Source: Sordaria brevicollis (taxonomy: Eukaryota; Ascomycota; Sordariomycetes; Sordariales; Sordariaceae). From it: a DNA stretch of 64,000 bases. Within the stretch, counting starts at the first letter, position 1, and the number at the start of each line of letters is the position of its first letter. Below, piece by piece: positions 10,922 through 20,957 of the stretch. The stretch is from the NCBI GenBank assembly GCA_033439795.1, contig JAUTDP010000012.1, positions 620,001 to 684,000 of the forward strand. The letters are read 5' to 3'. The notes below the pieces were generated by a model that was given only the letters and a program-made list of their open reading frames with translations, was not told the DNA's origin and searched no databases. The translations under genes were made by a program, and so were the position numbers.

Positions 10922-13900
10922 ATGGACTTCATACCATCGCCCTCAAACCATCACTCAACCCAAGTGCCTGTACCGGACGTCCAATACCCTTCTGACATCC
11001 CCTCTTCATCACCTCTAGATCCTCATCCTCCACCCTCATTCTCTCACTTCACACCACTCGGGTCTTCGCCGCTACCTCCCATCCCAGAACTTCAAATCCC
11101 CTTCTTGGCCACAACTCCCTACACTTTCGGCACCAACTTCTGGAATTTTCCTCGCTCACACGGCTATGGAGACCAATGGGCTTCGCTGCCAGCAAAGAAG
11201 CTGGCAGGATTGGCACAGGAGTGGCTATGGTTTGGCGTCCTGTCGGAGTTTCTGGGACGCAGTGTGAGGAGTGCTGGCTTCAAGAGCCGGGTTTCGGGCG
11301 GCTTCGCACTTGATGCAAGGTATGGAGGAGAGGGGTGGGGAGAGTTGGAAGGGGACGTGGAGGTTGCGTTAGGCCACCAAGGGACAGAGGAAGATGGAGA
11401 TTCTCGGAGAGAGGTACGAAATCCGGAGATCACTATATCCAGCGATGCCGACGTCGAAAGGATAGCGGGGCTCAGCGATGGCGATACCGGATGGGATGGA
11501 GGGACGACACTCGAAGGGGGAGGGACGATGCTGGAAATAGGAGTGGATTCATCGCTTGTGGGTATTCAGGAAGAAACCCGGGAAGAGGATGAAGAAAAAG
11601 AAGAGCGATATGTTGTCAACGGGAAGAAAGCGTTGGAATTGTTGGATGACTGGATTGGTGTAAGGTCTGGAGTTGGGCTCGGATTGGGACACGGCTCAAG
11701 TACAACCCTCCTGATGGGTATGGGACCTAATCGACATCGGCTTATGAGGGAACAGAAGAGACGAAGCGCGAGGGTAGGAGGACAGCGATTTCTCAGCAAG
11801 AAGGAAGCCCTTTCCCGACGACAGTTCCTTACTCAAGTATTCGCCCTGGCTGAAGATTTAGAGCAACTCTCGGAAGGTCACGTATACCCATTACCGACGG
11901 TGTTGCTGTCAGTCAAAGTACTTGTCTGCACGCTCGATGGGCTGCTTGGACAGCTTTGCCCAGAGCTGGGATTGGATGACGGCGGCTTACTCAGCCCAGT
12001 TCTTTCGACTCTGTCGGGGAATGGAACGGAAGGCCCGACTCCGAGTGCACAGGTACTACTAGACTTTCTACGGCTGGAGCGCGGATGGTGTCCATATTAC
12101 TTACGGAAGCTGGCTTTGGAACACGACTACGCGGCACTTCATTACTACAGTCGTTTCAGTCGAGGAGTCCCGGCCGGTACAGAACACAACAAGTGCTCAG
12201 AAGGGAAGTGCTTGGCGACAGGTATTGAAGAGCATGGGCATATGTCGAAGCACGTTCGAGATCGTTGTCAGTGTCGCCCTATCTCACCTAATCAACAGAA
12301 GATTCGGGATATTCTGTCGTCGGGTGGAATACCAATTCTCCAGGTAAAAAGCGAGCCAAAACGGGGTTTGGCAATCAGAGTGAAGCGGTTGGATTCAAGA
12401 ATGCGGTTTGTAATTTTGTCGCATGCCGGGGCTGGAACGGGGACTAATAACATAATGTACGAATGCCGGCTTCGCCAAATCCAGGGGTACCTCGACGGAC
12501 GATCCGGAACCAAATCCAAGGGTAGACGAAGGACCGGAGAATACGCCGCAGTGGGAGGACACTATGGGCGCCAAAACGAGCAACAGACATATACGACGCA
12601 ATACTTTTGGCTTGATACGTTGTGCATACCGACCATGGGACAAGGCAGTGTCTTCGATGAAGTGAGGGCGGAGGCAATTAACAAAATACCGGCAGTATAC
12701 GCAATGGCAGAGAAGGTTTTGGTCCTGGATCCGGCTCTGGAACGTACTTCATCAAAACATACCCCATTGTGTGAACGGTTAGCGATGCTTGCCGTCAGCC
12801 CGTGGATGAACAGCATGTCATCCTTGCAAGCAACGATTCTGGGACGAAGATGGGAGGTCCAGTGTACAGATGGAACGTTTGACCCATTCACACCCCCAGA
12901 AAGGCTCACGGATACGGAAACTCATCCGGGAAAAGGCAGATCTCGGTGGCTGCCAAAAGCAATTACCGGCCACATCATTCCAGCTTCTCCCGAGGAGAAT
13001 TCCTCCATGCTGATTTCCAACAGCCTGGCCCAGCAGTTTCAACAAACAATTAGGCAACGGTTCAGCAACTCGGACTATATCGCAACTGGCAGCAGCGAGT
13101 CCTTCGTTGCCATCTGGAACCACCTCGCTGACTCGACGCCTTTGGAACCAAACGACGCCATAACCAATCTTTGCTCTCTGTTGTCGTTGAATACGCAACC
13201 TCTTTTACGTCTGCACACTCCTTCCGAACGTCTAGCGATCATCATGTCCACCTTTAACACCATCCCGTTATCTCTCTTTTTCAATGTCCATCTACCTCGT
13301 GAGAGGTCACTGGCGAATCATCGAAACAGGTGGATGCCTAGCAGTACTCCTTATTATCAGGACGAGCGGCTACTACAACTGCCTTCGGCGACCGATGTTC
13401 GAGTCGGTGAAGACGGGGAGCTGCGGCTTTCTAACACAAAAGCGAGCAGAAGGGAGGTAGAAGTGCTGGTCTGCATTGACATGCCGAAGGATACAGACGT
13501 ATCGGGATGGGGAACGGTAAAAGTTAGGAATGCTGAGGATGGAAGCGTTTGGGACGTTAATGTGCTGAGGGAGGACTGGGAGAAGGATGAAATGGCAATG
13601 GACGAGCGAGGAGTGTTTTGCATCGTATTCCTCCACCGTGATGGAGTGGAAACGGAGGAAGTACGTGAAGGCGCGTTGTTTAGGGTACGAAAGGTGAACA
13701 CCAACAACAAGAGTGGAGGGAAAGGAAGGTACAGCGATGGCTATGGGTACAACAAGGACTCGTTATATGATGACAGCGCCTATGGATCAGGCGGTGTCTC
13801 ACCCGAAGGAGCTCATGTCTCCATGTCATTTGCTGACAGGCATATCAACAAGCTGATGCCGGACGCGGAAGACCTGCGCCTTGCCCTGGCAAGCCACCAC

Positions 13901-15223
13901 GCCGATGGGGTTATACAGACCATCTACGACTGCCCTGTGACGCTCATACTATCCCACGATGACGAACCTGGACCAGATCCCGAAGTTCTGGAACCTCCAA
14001 GCAACACGCCGCAGCCCCCTTTACTAACAGCTATCCCATTACCCTTATCCTGGCAAATGGTCATCGAGAAGGAACCACTTCCGTCAGGCCAGCAAACGCT
14101 CGCGACTCGTCCTCCCCTCGCCGACGTTACGCTTCCACCGACTCTCACGACTCACTTCCTGTTAACAGCCCTCGATGGCCTCCTCGCTTCAACTTGCGTT
14201 GGCTTTACCCTCGGAATCCTTGGGACATCATTCCCCTTCTTACCAATGATCGCCAACGCCGCTCTGATTGGAAAGCTGGGATTACATTGCGTTTTCGTCA
14301 TTTGCATGTTCTGGGTCGACGCACTCACCGACGACGATGACGATGACAATATCCAAAGTCGCAGAAAGCGCTGGGCCAACAGGTGGAAGAAAGGCAACAG
14401 CGACCAAAGGGGTGGAATATGGCAAGCCACCAATGGTCAACTACACGGTCTCAACCTCAGCATCGGAGGAGCCATATGGGATGTTTTGCACATAGCTATG
14501 GTGGTGTTGTACACTGTCGCTTTGGTTATGCCGATCGATGGAAAGAAGAGAACACCCAGGGACTTGGACAAGGCGTTTATCGGATGGAGCATCATCGGTC
14601 ACCTATTCAGCATGATGGTCAAGTTGGTCGTGAGGGAGTATGTGTTGGGCCCGTTGTTGTTGGATAGGTACTTGGCGAGCTTTGAGGATGGTTCTGCTGC
14701 AGACAACCACCCCGAGGAGACAACTCGAAAGTCGTTCCAGTGGAACGAAAAAGGGGCGTTGATGGTGGAAGTGAGGCAAGCCGATGCACCAGAGGTCCTG
14801 GAACAAAATGAGTGTCAAAACGTCTACGACGTGAGGGATCAACTTCCCTCTCAACGACGACATCGACAACCACAAAGATACCGACAGGAAGAAGATGATA
14901 TTTATGAGGAGTGGGATAGAGCAAGTGGTCGCGAACGGCCACGGGAGAAACTGGAGAGCATCGACGAGCAGGAGAAAGGTACTAGCCGACGAAATCGGTT
15001 GTTTGGGGGAATGCTGAGGAGGACAAAAGCTTTGAGGATGAAGTCGACGACGACGAAGAAGAAGACACGGTCCAAGCCTAAAAGGCCGTCGGATGATAGT
15101 GATAATTTCAGTAACGTGGCGGTGATGGGACAAGGGGATGATCATATGCATGAGGATGAGCAAGAGCAGGAGCAGGAGCATGGGAGGTCGGAGATTTGTT
15201 TACTTGCTGAGTTGGAGGGGTGA
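10922..15223 (+). CDS. HET-domain (heterokaryon incompatibility-type) membrane protein, 1433 aa
   Basis: One uninterrupted frame from ATG 10922 (MDFIPSPSNHH) to TGA 15223. The central part carries the HET signature: RFVILSHAGAG near residue 494, then YFWLDTLCIPT near 561, followed by EAINKIPAVYAMAEKVLVLD, where the WLD-CIP and Ala/Val-rich helix are typical. Three hydrophobic stretches near residues 1077-1135, 1177-1200 and 1220-1245 predict membrane anchoring at the C-terminal end. The last 150 residues are very basic and then acidic, and look disordered. HET proteins mediate non-self recognition and programmed cell death after fusion of unlike hyphae; many copies have no tested role, so function here is inferred. 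An Asp/Glu-rich stretch near 220-235 and a Pro-rich N-terminus are also visible. No neighbour suggests a partner gene. Confidence 0.85.
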   Translation: MDFIPSPSNHHSTQVPVPDVQYPSDIPSSSPLDPHPPPSFSHFTPLGSSPLPPIPELQIPFLATTPYTFGTNFWNFPRSHGYGDQWASLPAKKLAGLAQEWLWFGVLSEFLGRSVRSAGFKSRVSGGFALDARYGGEGWGELEGDVEVALGHQGTEEDGDSRREVRNPEITISSDADVERIAGLSDGDTGWDGGTTLEGGGTMLEIGVDSSLVGIQEETREEDEEKEERYVVNGKKALELLDDWIGVRSGVGLGLGHGSSTTLLMGMGPNRHRLMREQKRRSARVGGQRFLSKKEALSRRQFLTQVFALAEDLEQLSEGHVYPLPTVLLSVKVLVCTLDGLLGQLCPELGLDDGGLLSPVLSTLSGNGTEGPTPSAQVLLDFLRLERGWCPYYLRKLALEHDYAALHYYSRFSRGVPAGTEHNKCSEGKCLATGIEEHGHMSKHVRDRCQCRPISPNQQKIRDILSSGGIPILQVKSEPKRGLAIRVKRLDSRMRFVILSHAGAGTGTNNIMYECRLRQIQGYLDGRSGTKSKGRRRTGEYAAVGGHYGRQNEQQTYTTQYFWLDTLCIPTMGQGSVFDEVRAEAINKIPAVYAMAEKVLVLDPALERTSSKHTPLCERLAMLAVSPWMNSMSSLQATILGRRWEVQCTDGTFDPFTPPERLTDTETHPGKGRSRWLPKAITGHIIPASPEENSSMLISNSLAQQFQQTIRQRFSNSDYIATGSSESFVAIWNHLADSTPLEPNDAITNLCSLLSLNTQPLLRLHTPSERLAIIMSTFNTIPLSLFFNVHLPRERSLANHRNRWMPSSTPYYQDERLLQLPSATDVRVGEDGELRLSNTKASRREVEVLVCIDMPKDTDVSGWGTVKVRNAEDGSVWDVNVLREDWEKDEMAMDERGVFCIVFLHRDGVETEEVREGALFRVRKVNTNNKSGGKGRYSDGYGYNKDSLYDDSAYGSGGVSPEGAHVSMSFADRHINKLMPDAEDLRLALASHHADGVIQTIYDCPVTLILSHDDEPGPDPEVLEPPSNTPQPPLLTAIPLPLSWQMVIEKEPLPSGQQTLATRPPLADVTLPPTLTTHFLLTALDGLLASTCVGFTLGILGTSFPFLPMIANAALIGKLGLHCVFVICMFWVDALTDDDDDDNIQSRRKRWANRWKKGNSDQRGGIWQATNGQLHGLNLSIGGAIWDVLHIAMVVLYTVALVMPIDGKKRTPRDLDKAFIGWSIIGHLFSMMVKLVVREYVLGPLLLDRYLASFEDGSAADNHPEETTRKSFQWNEKGALMVEVRQADAPEVLEQNECQNVYDVRDQLPSQRRHRQPQRYRQEEDDIYEEWDRASGRERPREKLESIDEQEKGTSRRNRLFGGMLRRTKALRMKSTTTKKKTRSKPKRPSDDSDNFSNVAVMGQGDDHMHEDEQEQEQEHGRSEICLLAELEG

Positions 15224-15656
15224 GGCTTAGGGATAGGGCACATAGCAGGAAGGGCTGGTAGAGGTAGAAGCTCGTATGTCAAGAAATAGATGATGTACAG
15301 AACCGCCGAGTTTGATCATGTTGAATCGTGAAAACAAGTTGAACATTCCAAGTGAGACATTTGCTGGGATGAAGAGTTGTTGGAAGAAGGCAAGTGTGAG
15401 GTGGCGGTGTTGTGCATCTTGAGGTACACATAAGTACCTTTTGACCCACGCTAATGTGGACGGGCTTGAAGTACCTCAAAGGTCCCTCTGATAGCTACCA
15501 TGCTATAAAGTCCTATGAGACCCCGCTTCCACATCATCATGGTCGCAGCTTAAGTCCTCCGCTTCTTCACTCGATCATCAACTCTACTCACCTCCATCAC
15601 CTTATCCTTTCTCAACAACCCGTACCAGCTTGCGATAGCAAAGCCAGTCTTTCAAA
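15224..15656. other. Short intergenic spacer and leader of the amidase gene
   Basis: A 433-bp spacer between two genes in the same orientation. A C/T-rich stretch at about 15520-15640 fits the 5' leader of the amidase gene. Nothing else was recognised. Confidence 0.6.
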
Positions 15657-16030
15657 ATGGCTGTACAAAACCTAATAACCTGCGAAGTCGACAACATCCA
15701 ATACCTCCTCCACCCTCAAATCCTCGTAAGCCCTTTCTCCTCCCCTCCTCCTCTTCCGCCCCTTTCCCCTTCCCCCATCATCCAAGCCTTAACTAACACT
15801 CAAGGCAATCAAGGGAAGCACAGAAGCGCCCATAAAAGCCGACCAAGTCATCCCCGTGCTTCTCCTCACAGAAGAAGAACTGAACGGCACACCGGAACAG
15901 ATTTATGATTTGCTCAAGTACTATGTTGATACGGATGATGTCTGTTCGCAGAGTTTTACGGATATTTTGGTTGAGAAACCATCGCGTGCGTCGAAGGGGG
16001 GTGCGATGTTTTGGGATAGGAAGGATTTTA

Positions 16031-16073
16031 CCAGCCACGACCCCACAATGCATCACCCCCAATACTGCATCAC
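16031..16073 (+). repeat. Left terminal inverted repeat of the Pot2-like element
   Basis: 43 bp that match the reverse complement of 17886-17928 except at 16063, where the left copy has T and the right copy implies C. That is a CpA-to-TpA change of RIP type. Inside the repeat, TGCATCAC occurs twice as a direct repeat, like the internal repeats known in Pot2 ends. Confidence 0.92.
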
Positions 16074-17885
16074 ATCCCCGCACGCGTTCTCCCCACTAAA
16101 ACAATCCACCCTTATTTATGACCTGTTTCTTTTATTAATTATAATTTTACTAAATTAACGTCGATTGACGTGATTTTTATCACGATGGGATCGCTAAACG
16201 AAGTTCTATTCGATGATGCCGTTATCGCAATCAGAAACGGTTTATCTCAATGCGCCGCCGCTAAATAGTATAGGGTATACCAATCTACCTTATCCTACCG
16301 CCTTCGAGGTACTAAAACCAAACGTAACGTTAAATTTAACTAATAGAGATTTATTCTTACCCAAAAAACCTTTGTATCCGATTAGATTTTAAATAAAAAA
16401 GCCGCTAGGAGAGCCCCCAATCGAAAGTAAGTCGCTAATTTCGCTATATCTATCCTTAAAGAAGGTCGTAATATTAAGCCGCTAAGTATATATTAGGTAA
16501 ATAGATTTTTAAAAAAAAACCCCGCTATTAAGACTAAAATATCGAAATCCTTCGAATTGTTACGAATTAAAGGCTTATTTAAGGAAGCCTTTACGAAATT
16601 CTTCGACCTTTTAAAAAAGATAATTCGGGAGAAGGCTATTATATTAGTTAATATTATTAATATAGACGAATATAGTTTTTAGGAGCTAGAATTTAAGGCG
16701 GGTAAAGTATTAGGGACCGCTATTATTAAAAAGGTATATATAATATCGATTAATATAACGATTTAAATATTTATTATCGAATATAATACCGCTAAGGGTA
16801 AGAAATTATTATTTATTATTATTTTTACGGGCGTTACCCTCTAAGGATAATAATTTTTTAATTAAATGCCGGATTATTTAAGAAATTAGAAATATAATTA
16901 CTCTTTAAGTAGCTAGAGTAATAAGGAAATCGCTTTAAAATAGTTAAAGGAAGTATATTTCCTAAAAACGAAGCCTAATTAAAATATTTAGCGTCTTTTA
17001 ATCTTCGATAAATATTCGAACTATATTACCGACGATTTTTTTATTAAAGTATATTATAATAAAGTCTAGCTCCTATTTTTATTTCCCTATACTTTTTATA
17101 AAACCTAATTACTCGACCGCTCTATATTTGCTGCTGTAAAATTGTATTTTAAGGATTTAACGAAGGATTACGCATTTTTTTTATTATTAACCCTAATTAC
17201 GAAGAAAAGGTTCCTAGAAATTTATTACGAAATTTTATAATAAGGCGTTAATATTAAGAACTTTAAGTCTAAATTCAAAAAAATTAGGATTTGGTTAATA
17301 AATAAATTTATTATCTTTAACGACCTTAACGCTATTATCGATAACGACGCCTACCCTACTATCCTTAAGGAGTTAGAAAGGCCTAAAATACCCCCTATAT
17401 TAAACTTTTTTAACCGGAACGTTATTTTATAAACGCTTAATAAATTTAACGATATAAGGGAGGCTATTTAAAACGCTAATATTATTCTTAGTCGTAATAC
17501 TAAATACCTAATTAATAAGGTAGGTAAAAGGATTAATAATATTAATATTAAAGTAGCCGTATTAGAGTATAGGGTATAGTATTTAAAGACCTAATTAGCT
17601 TCCTAGAAGCCTAAAAATAAACGTAAGGTTAAAGAAGGGGGTAATAATAAATTTATATATATTAATAATATTATTAAAGCTAATAGGGAATTATAGAGGG
17701 TACTAGGGCGCCAGAGGGCTGCCCAAGCACCAAAAAATATGCTAGAATTATACAGAATATTGGTATAAATATTGTAAGTAATCGAGGAGTAAGAGAATTA
17801 ATATATTAACATTTTTTTTGGTCAAAATCCTAGTAAAAGTGGCTAGTTTTCAATATTGTACGATGCCTGGTTATGGTGTTGTACA

Positions 17886-17928
17886 GTGATGCAGTGTTGG
17901 GGGTGATGCATTGTGGGGTCGTGGCTGG
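17886..17928 (-). repeat. Right terminal inverted repeat of the Pot2-like element
   Basis: 43-bp partner of 16031-16073, ending GTGGCTGG immediately before the TA duplication at 17929-17930. It appears to be the less mutated of the two ends. Confidence 0.92.
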
Positions 17929-19911
17929 TAGGTCGTTGTCGGAGAGGGCGAAGTACCGCCTGCAAAGCGTCATAAACAAACGAGGGAAAATCAAAGCGAC
18001 GGTTGAAGTTGGGGTTGGAGCTGGGCTCGAGGCTGGGGCCGAGGATGGCGGTGACGGTGCCGATGACGGTGCCGATGACGGCGATGGTAATGATGATGAT
18101 GACGAGAATGATGATGACCACCAGGAGAAGGACCTCCCCTCTGGCCCTTACTTCCTAAGCGGACCAAACCTCCACCGCGCCTACCGTCTTTATCCCGATA
18201 CCCAAGACGCCTTCGTGCACGGCATCATCCCGTCCAACATCTACGACCCCTCAGAAGGCTTCAAAGCCGTGAGCTTCCTAGCAAAAGACGGCATGTTTAA
18301 AACCATCCCAGTTCCCTCGCAGCACTATACCCGTTTCCCATCCCCCGGGAAGAGAAAGAGGGCACTGGCGGGTAAGAGAGTTGCCATAACAGATGGCTTG
18401 GAAGTAAAGGGTACGAAGACGACGCTGTCATGCAGGGCATACGTCGATACCTACCCGCCTTTTACCACAACCGATACCTACGTGCAGAGACTGGTGGAAG
18501 AGGGGGCGGTGCTGGTAGGGAAGACCAAAACAAGTCAGCTGAGGATTGGTTGCTCCACGTGGCCGGAGACGCATTTTCCTTTGAACCCGCGATGGGCGAG
18601 AAGGGGGAATATGTTTGATGTGACGGGAAGTGGGATTGGGAGTGCGAGTGCGCTGGCGGGGTATGAGTGGTTGGAGGGGGTGTTGGGGGTAATGGTGAGT
18701 ACTGTCCCCGGTTGTTTGGGTGAGAGAGGGGTTTGCTGACTTGGGATGCAGTTGATAGCGCAGTCAGAGAATCGGGGAAGAGATACGGCCTCTTTGGGCT
18801 ACGACGTTCGATCAACACTGGACACGACGAAGAGGCAAGTGAGGGAGGCTATGGGAACGTGGGTATCTTTGCGAGGAGTTTGAAGGAGTTGGCTCTCATC
18901 TCCCAGAACACTTTCCCTTCGAGCGATGGTTCAGGAAAGGAGTCAAGCCGCAACACCACAGTGAAGAAGATTCTCTACCTGGACTACCCCAAAGACGACA
19001 ATAAGCTCGACTATGCAATGGAGATCTTCGTCAACGCACTTGAACAACATTTAGGCGTGGAAAGGACGACGATCAACTTGGATGAAGAATGGAAGAAGTA
19101 TCAAGAGAAGAAGGGGTTGAATTGGGCTTTGTGGCAGGTGGGTAGAGCCCCTTCCTCGCCTACCTATGTCTACCTTTGTTGCGAGTTGGATTCTGAGCAC
19201 GCATTGAGTCGAGCTGACATGTATGACGGATATCAAACAGACAGCAACACTCCTCTACGAAATCGACCACTACCACGAATACGCCCAGTTTCGAAGGGAC
19301 TACCAAGAAGCGCACCCTCAGTCTAACCGTGCGCTTTATGATCTTGATGCACAGGTTCCTTGGTGTGTCTCTTTCCTTCTCTTTTCTTTTGCCAGCACGA
19401 CCATCACTACATCATGGTATACAGACTGCATGTACTAAGCTGACCGTGAAACAGGTCATCAGCCCGTGAACACGAGGATTACCAAAAAGAACTCCTAAAC
19501 CAATTGAAGATCTTCCGTAACTGGTTTGAGAAGGACATCCTGGAGTCAAACGGGGATGATACCATCATCGTCTTGCCAGATATCAGTTTTCACCAGGGAC
19601 ATATAATAGGGTTCTTTGGACGGATGTTGGCTTTTGAGGAGTAAGTGACCGCGTTGCTGTGAGTGTGGTGAAGGGGTACTGACGATGTGTTTGTGATCCA
19701 GCTTGATATCTCCCAATATTTCGAAACCACAGGTTTCGGTACCATGTACGTAACCCGTCTGGCTTCATCCCTCTATTAGTTGTTACTCAAGTATACGAAC
19801 AATTAACATGTGGTAATAGTCACTCAGAAATCAGGAGAGTTCGTTGGCGACTACCAGTCATACTCACCGATCGTTGCATCCGTAATAGGACCGGGAAGTA
19901 AGTCCACCTTG

Positions 19912-19965
19912 CTTCCTTTTTTTCTTTTTTTTTTTTTTTTTTTTTTTTCTTTTTTTTTTTTTTTT
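19912..19965 (+). repeat. Long poly-T/pyrimidine tract inside an amidase intron
   Basis: About 50 nt of nearly pure T with a few C lie between the GTAAGT donor at 19898 and the acceptor AAAAG at 19995-19999. The branch-like GCTAAC follows at 19978-19983. The tract is an unstable microsatellite and a likely site of sequencing error. Confidence 0.85.
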
Positions 19966-20307
19966 CAAAAGCCCAATGCTAACCGGACTCAACGAAAAGT
20001 GTCGGACACCTCCCTAACCTCCCCCCTCTCTCAAGCTCTCACGGCCTCCGGTCTCCCAACCTCGGTCCTCCCAGGACCTCGCTGCTTTCCGCTTCCCGAT
20101 GACGGCGCCGTTGCCACCACCGACATCACAAAGACAACCAGACTCTTGAATGAGATGTGGACATCTTCTGAAGATGAGTTTGCGAGTCTAAAGCAACGAA
20201 ACGCAAGAGGTGGTGAGGATGAGGAGTTGGATGGGGAGACTTTGGCGAAGAGTTCGTTGAACATTGAGGTGAACTTGCAAGAACTGAAGCTAGATAATGA
20301 AGAGTGA

Positions 20308-20957
20308 GAGGGGTTGGAAGGGGTCTGGGGTTGCTCTGCCCGGTTTTTGCAAGGGCGAAGAAGGGAAAGGGGAGGAAGTAGGTAATGGGCATTGTGGTCA
20401 TCTAATAGGCCAATGTAATCTACAAGTTAGAGGATCAGCATACACAATCAATGTTCTAGTTTCTGCAACTTTTAAGCTTGAGAGCTCGGTCGAAATATTG
20501 CCTCGATATAATCCAGAATTGTTATCCAAGATGCTTTGCTACGCGAAGCAAGCGTGATGACCAAGTCACTAGAAATGGTATATGTGTTGCAGTGTTTGAT
20601 GTTCGTGACTATCTAGACATCATCCTTATGTACCACCAAGTACTGTGCTATGTGACAGGAATGTGTCTTGGTTGCCTTGCAGCAGTATCACATCCTACAC
20701 AATCCGATGTCATCATTCCATCATTCCATCCAAATACATACAAATACACAACATCGCAGCTCATTACATCTCTCTTCCCTCCAAAGTCTTTCCTTTACTT
20801 CTGGCAGCCAAAGTTTTGGGTATATCGCTCAACTAGCAAGTCGCTCAGTCAACATGTCGCTCGCCAAACTGCAACCAAACAAACATCGCCGAAATCATCC
20901 CTTCTTGCTCATCATCCAACATGAACATTACTCAAAACAGTTATAGGCATCAGCATA
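20308..20957. other. Convergent intergenic region
   Basis: 650 bp between the 3' ends of the amidase gene (plus) and the coiled-coil gene (minus). It must contain both 3' flanks. No gene or repeat was recognised. Confidence 0.6.

Larger units (their letters stand above)
16031..17928 (+). mobile_element. Pot2/Fot1-like pogo DNA transposon, RIP-degraded, 1898 bp
   Basis: 43-bp terminal inverted repeats begin CCAGCCACGACCCCACAATG and are flanked by a TA duplication (16029-16030 and 17929-17930). Length, TIR length and TA target match the fungal Fot1/Pot2 group of Tc1-mariner/pogo elements. The plus strand encodes a broken transposase from ATG 16184: MGSLNEVLFDDAVIAIRNG, then a helix-turn-helix (CAAAK-stop-YRVYQSTLSYRLRG). 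A DDE block follows near 16660 (NIDEYSF), with its C-terminal part near 17100. Stops such as TAG where CAG or CAA is expected are RIP-type changes. It lies in exon 2 of the amidase gene in the same orientation. Confidence 0.92.
15657..20307 (+). pseudogene. Amidase-signature family gene interrupted by a pogo-like transposon
   Basis: Start ATG 15657 (MAVQNLITCEVDNIQYLLHP). Exons: 15657-15725; 15805-16030 continued at 17931-about 18698; about 18752-19137; 19241-19362; 19455-19640; 19702-19745; 19820-19897; 20000-20307. The protein resembles fungal amidases: LAGKRVAITDGLEVKGTKTT, then VEEGAVLVGKTKTSQ, GSGIGSASALAGYEW and YGLFGLRRSI. A transposon sits inside exon 2; removing it with one TA copy restores the frame exactly (KDF/RSLSER). 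Relative to the family, the catalytic Lys (VKD) reads ITD, the cis-Ser position reads Gly, and the Gly-Ser pair before VRE is absent. The intron near 18695-18751 rejoins in frame only with the weak GTACTG donor at 18699, not with the adjacent GTGAGT at 18695, so a further small deletion is possible. The gene is probably non-functional here. Confidence 0.8.
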
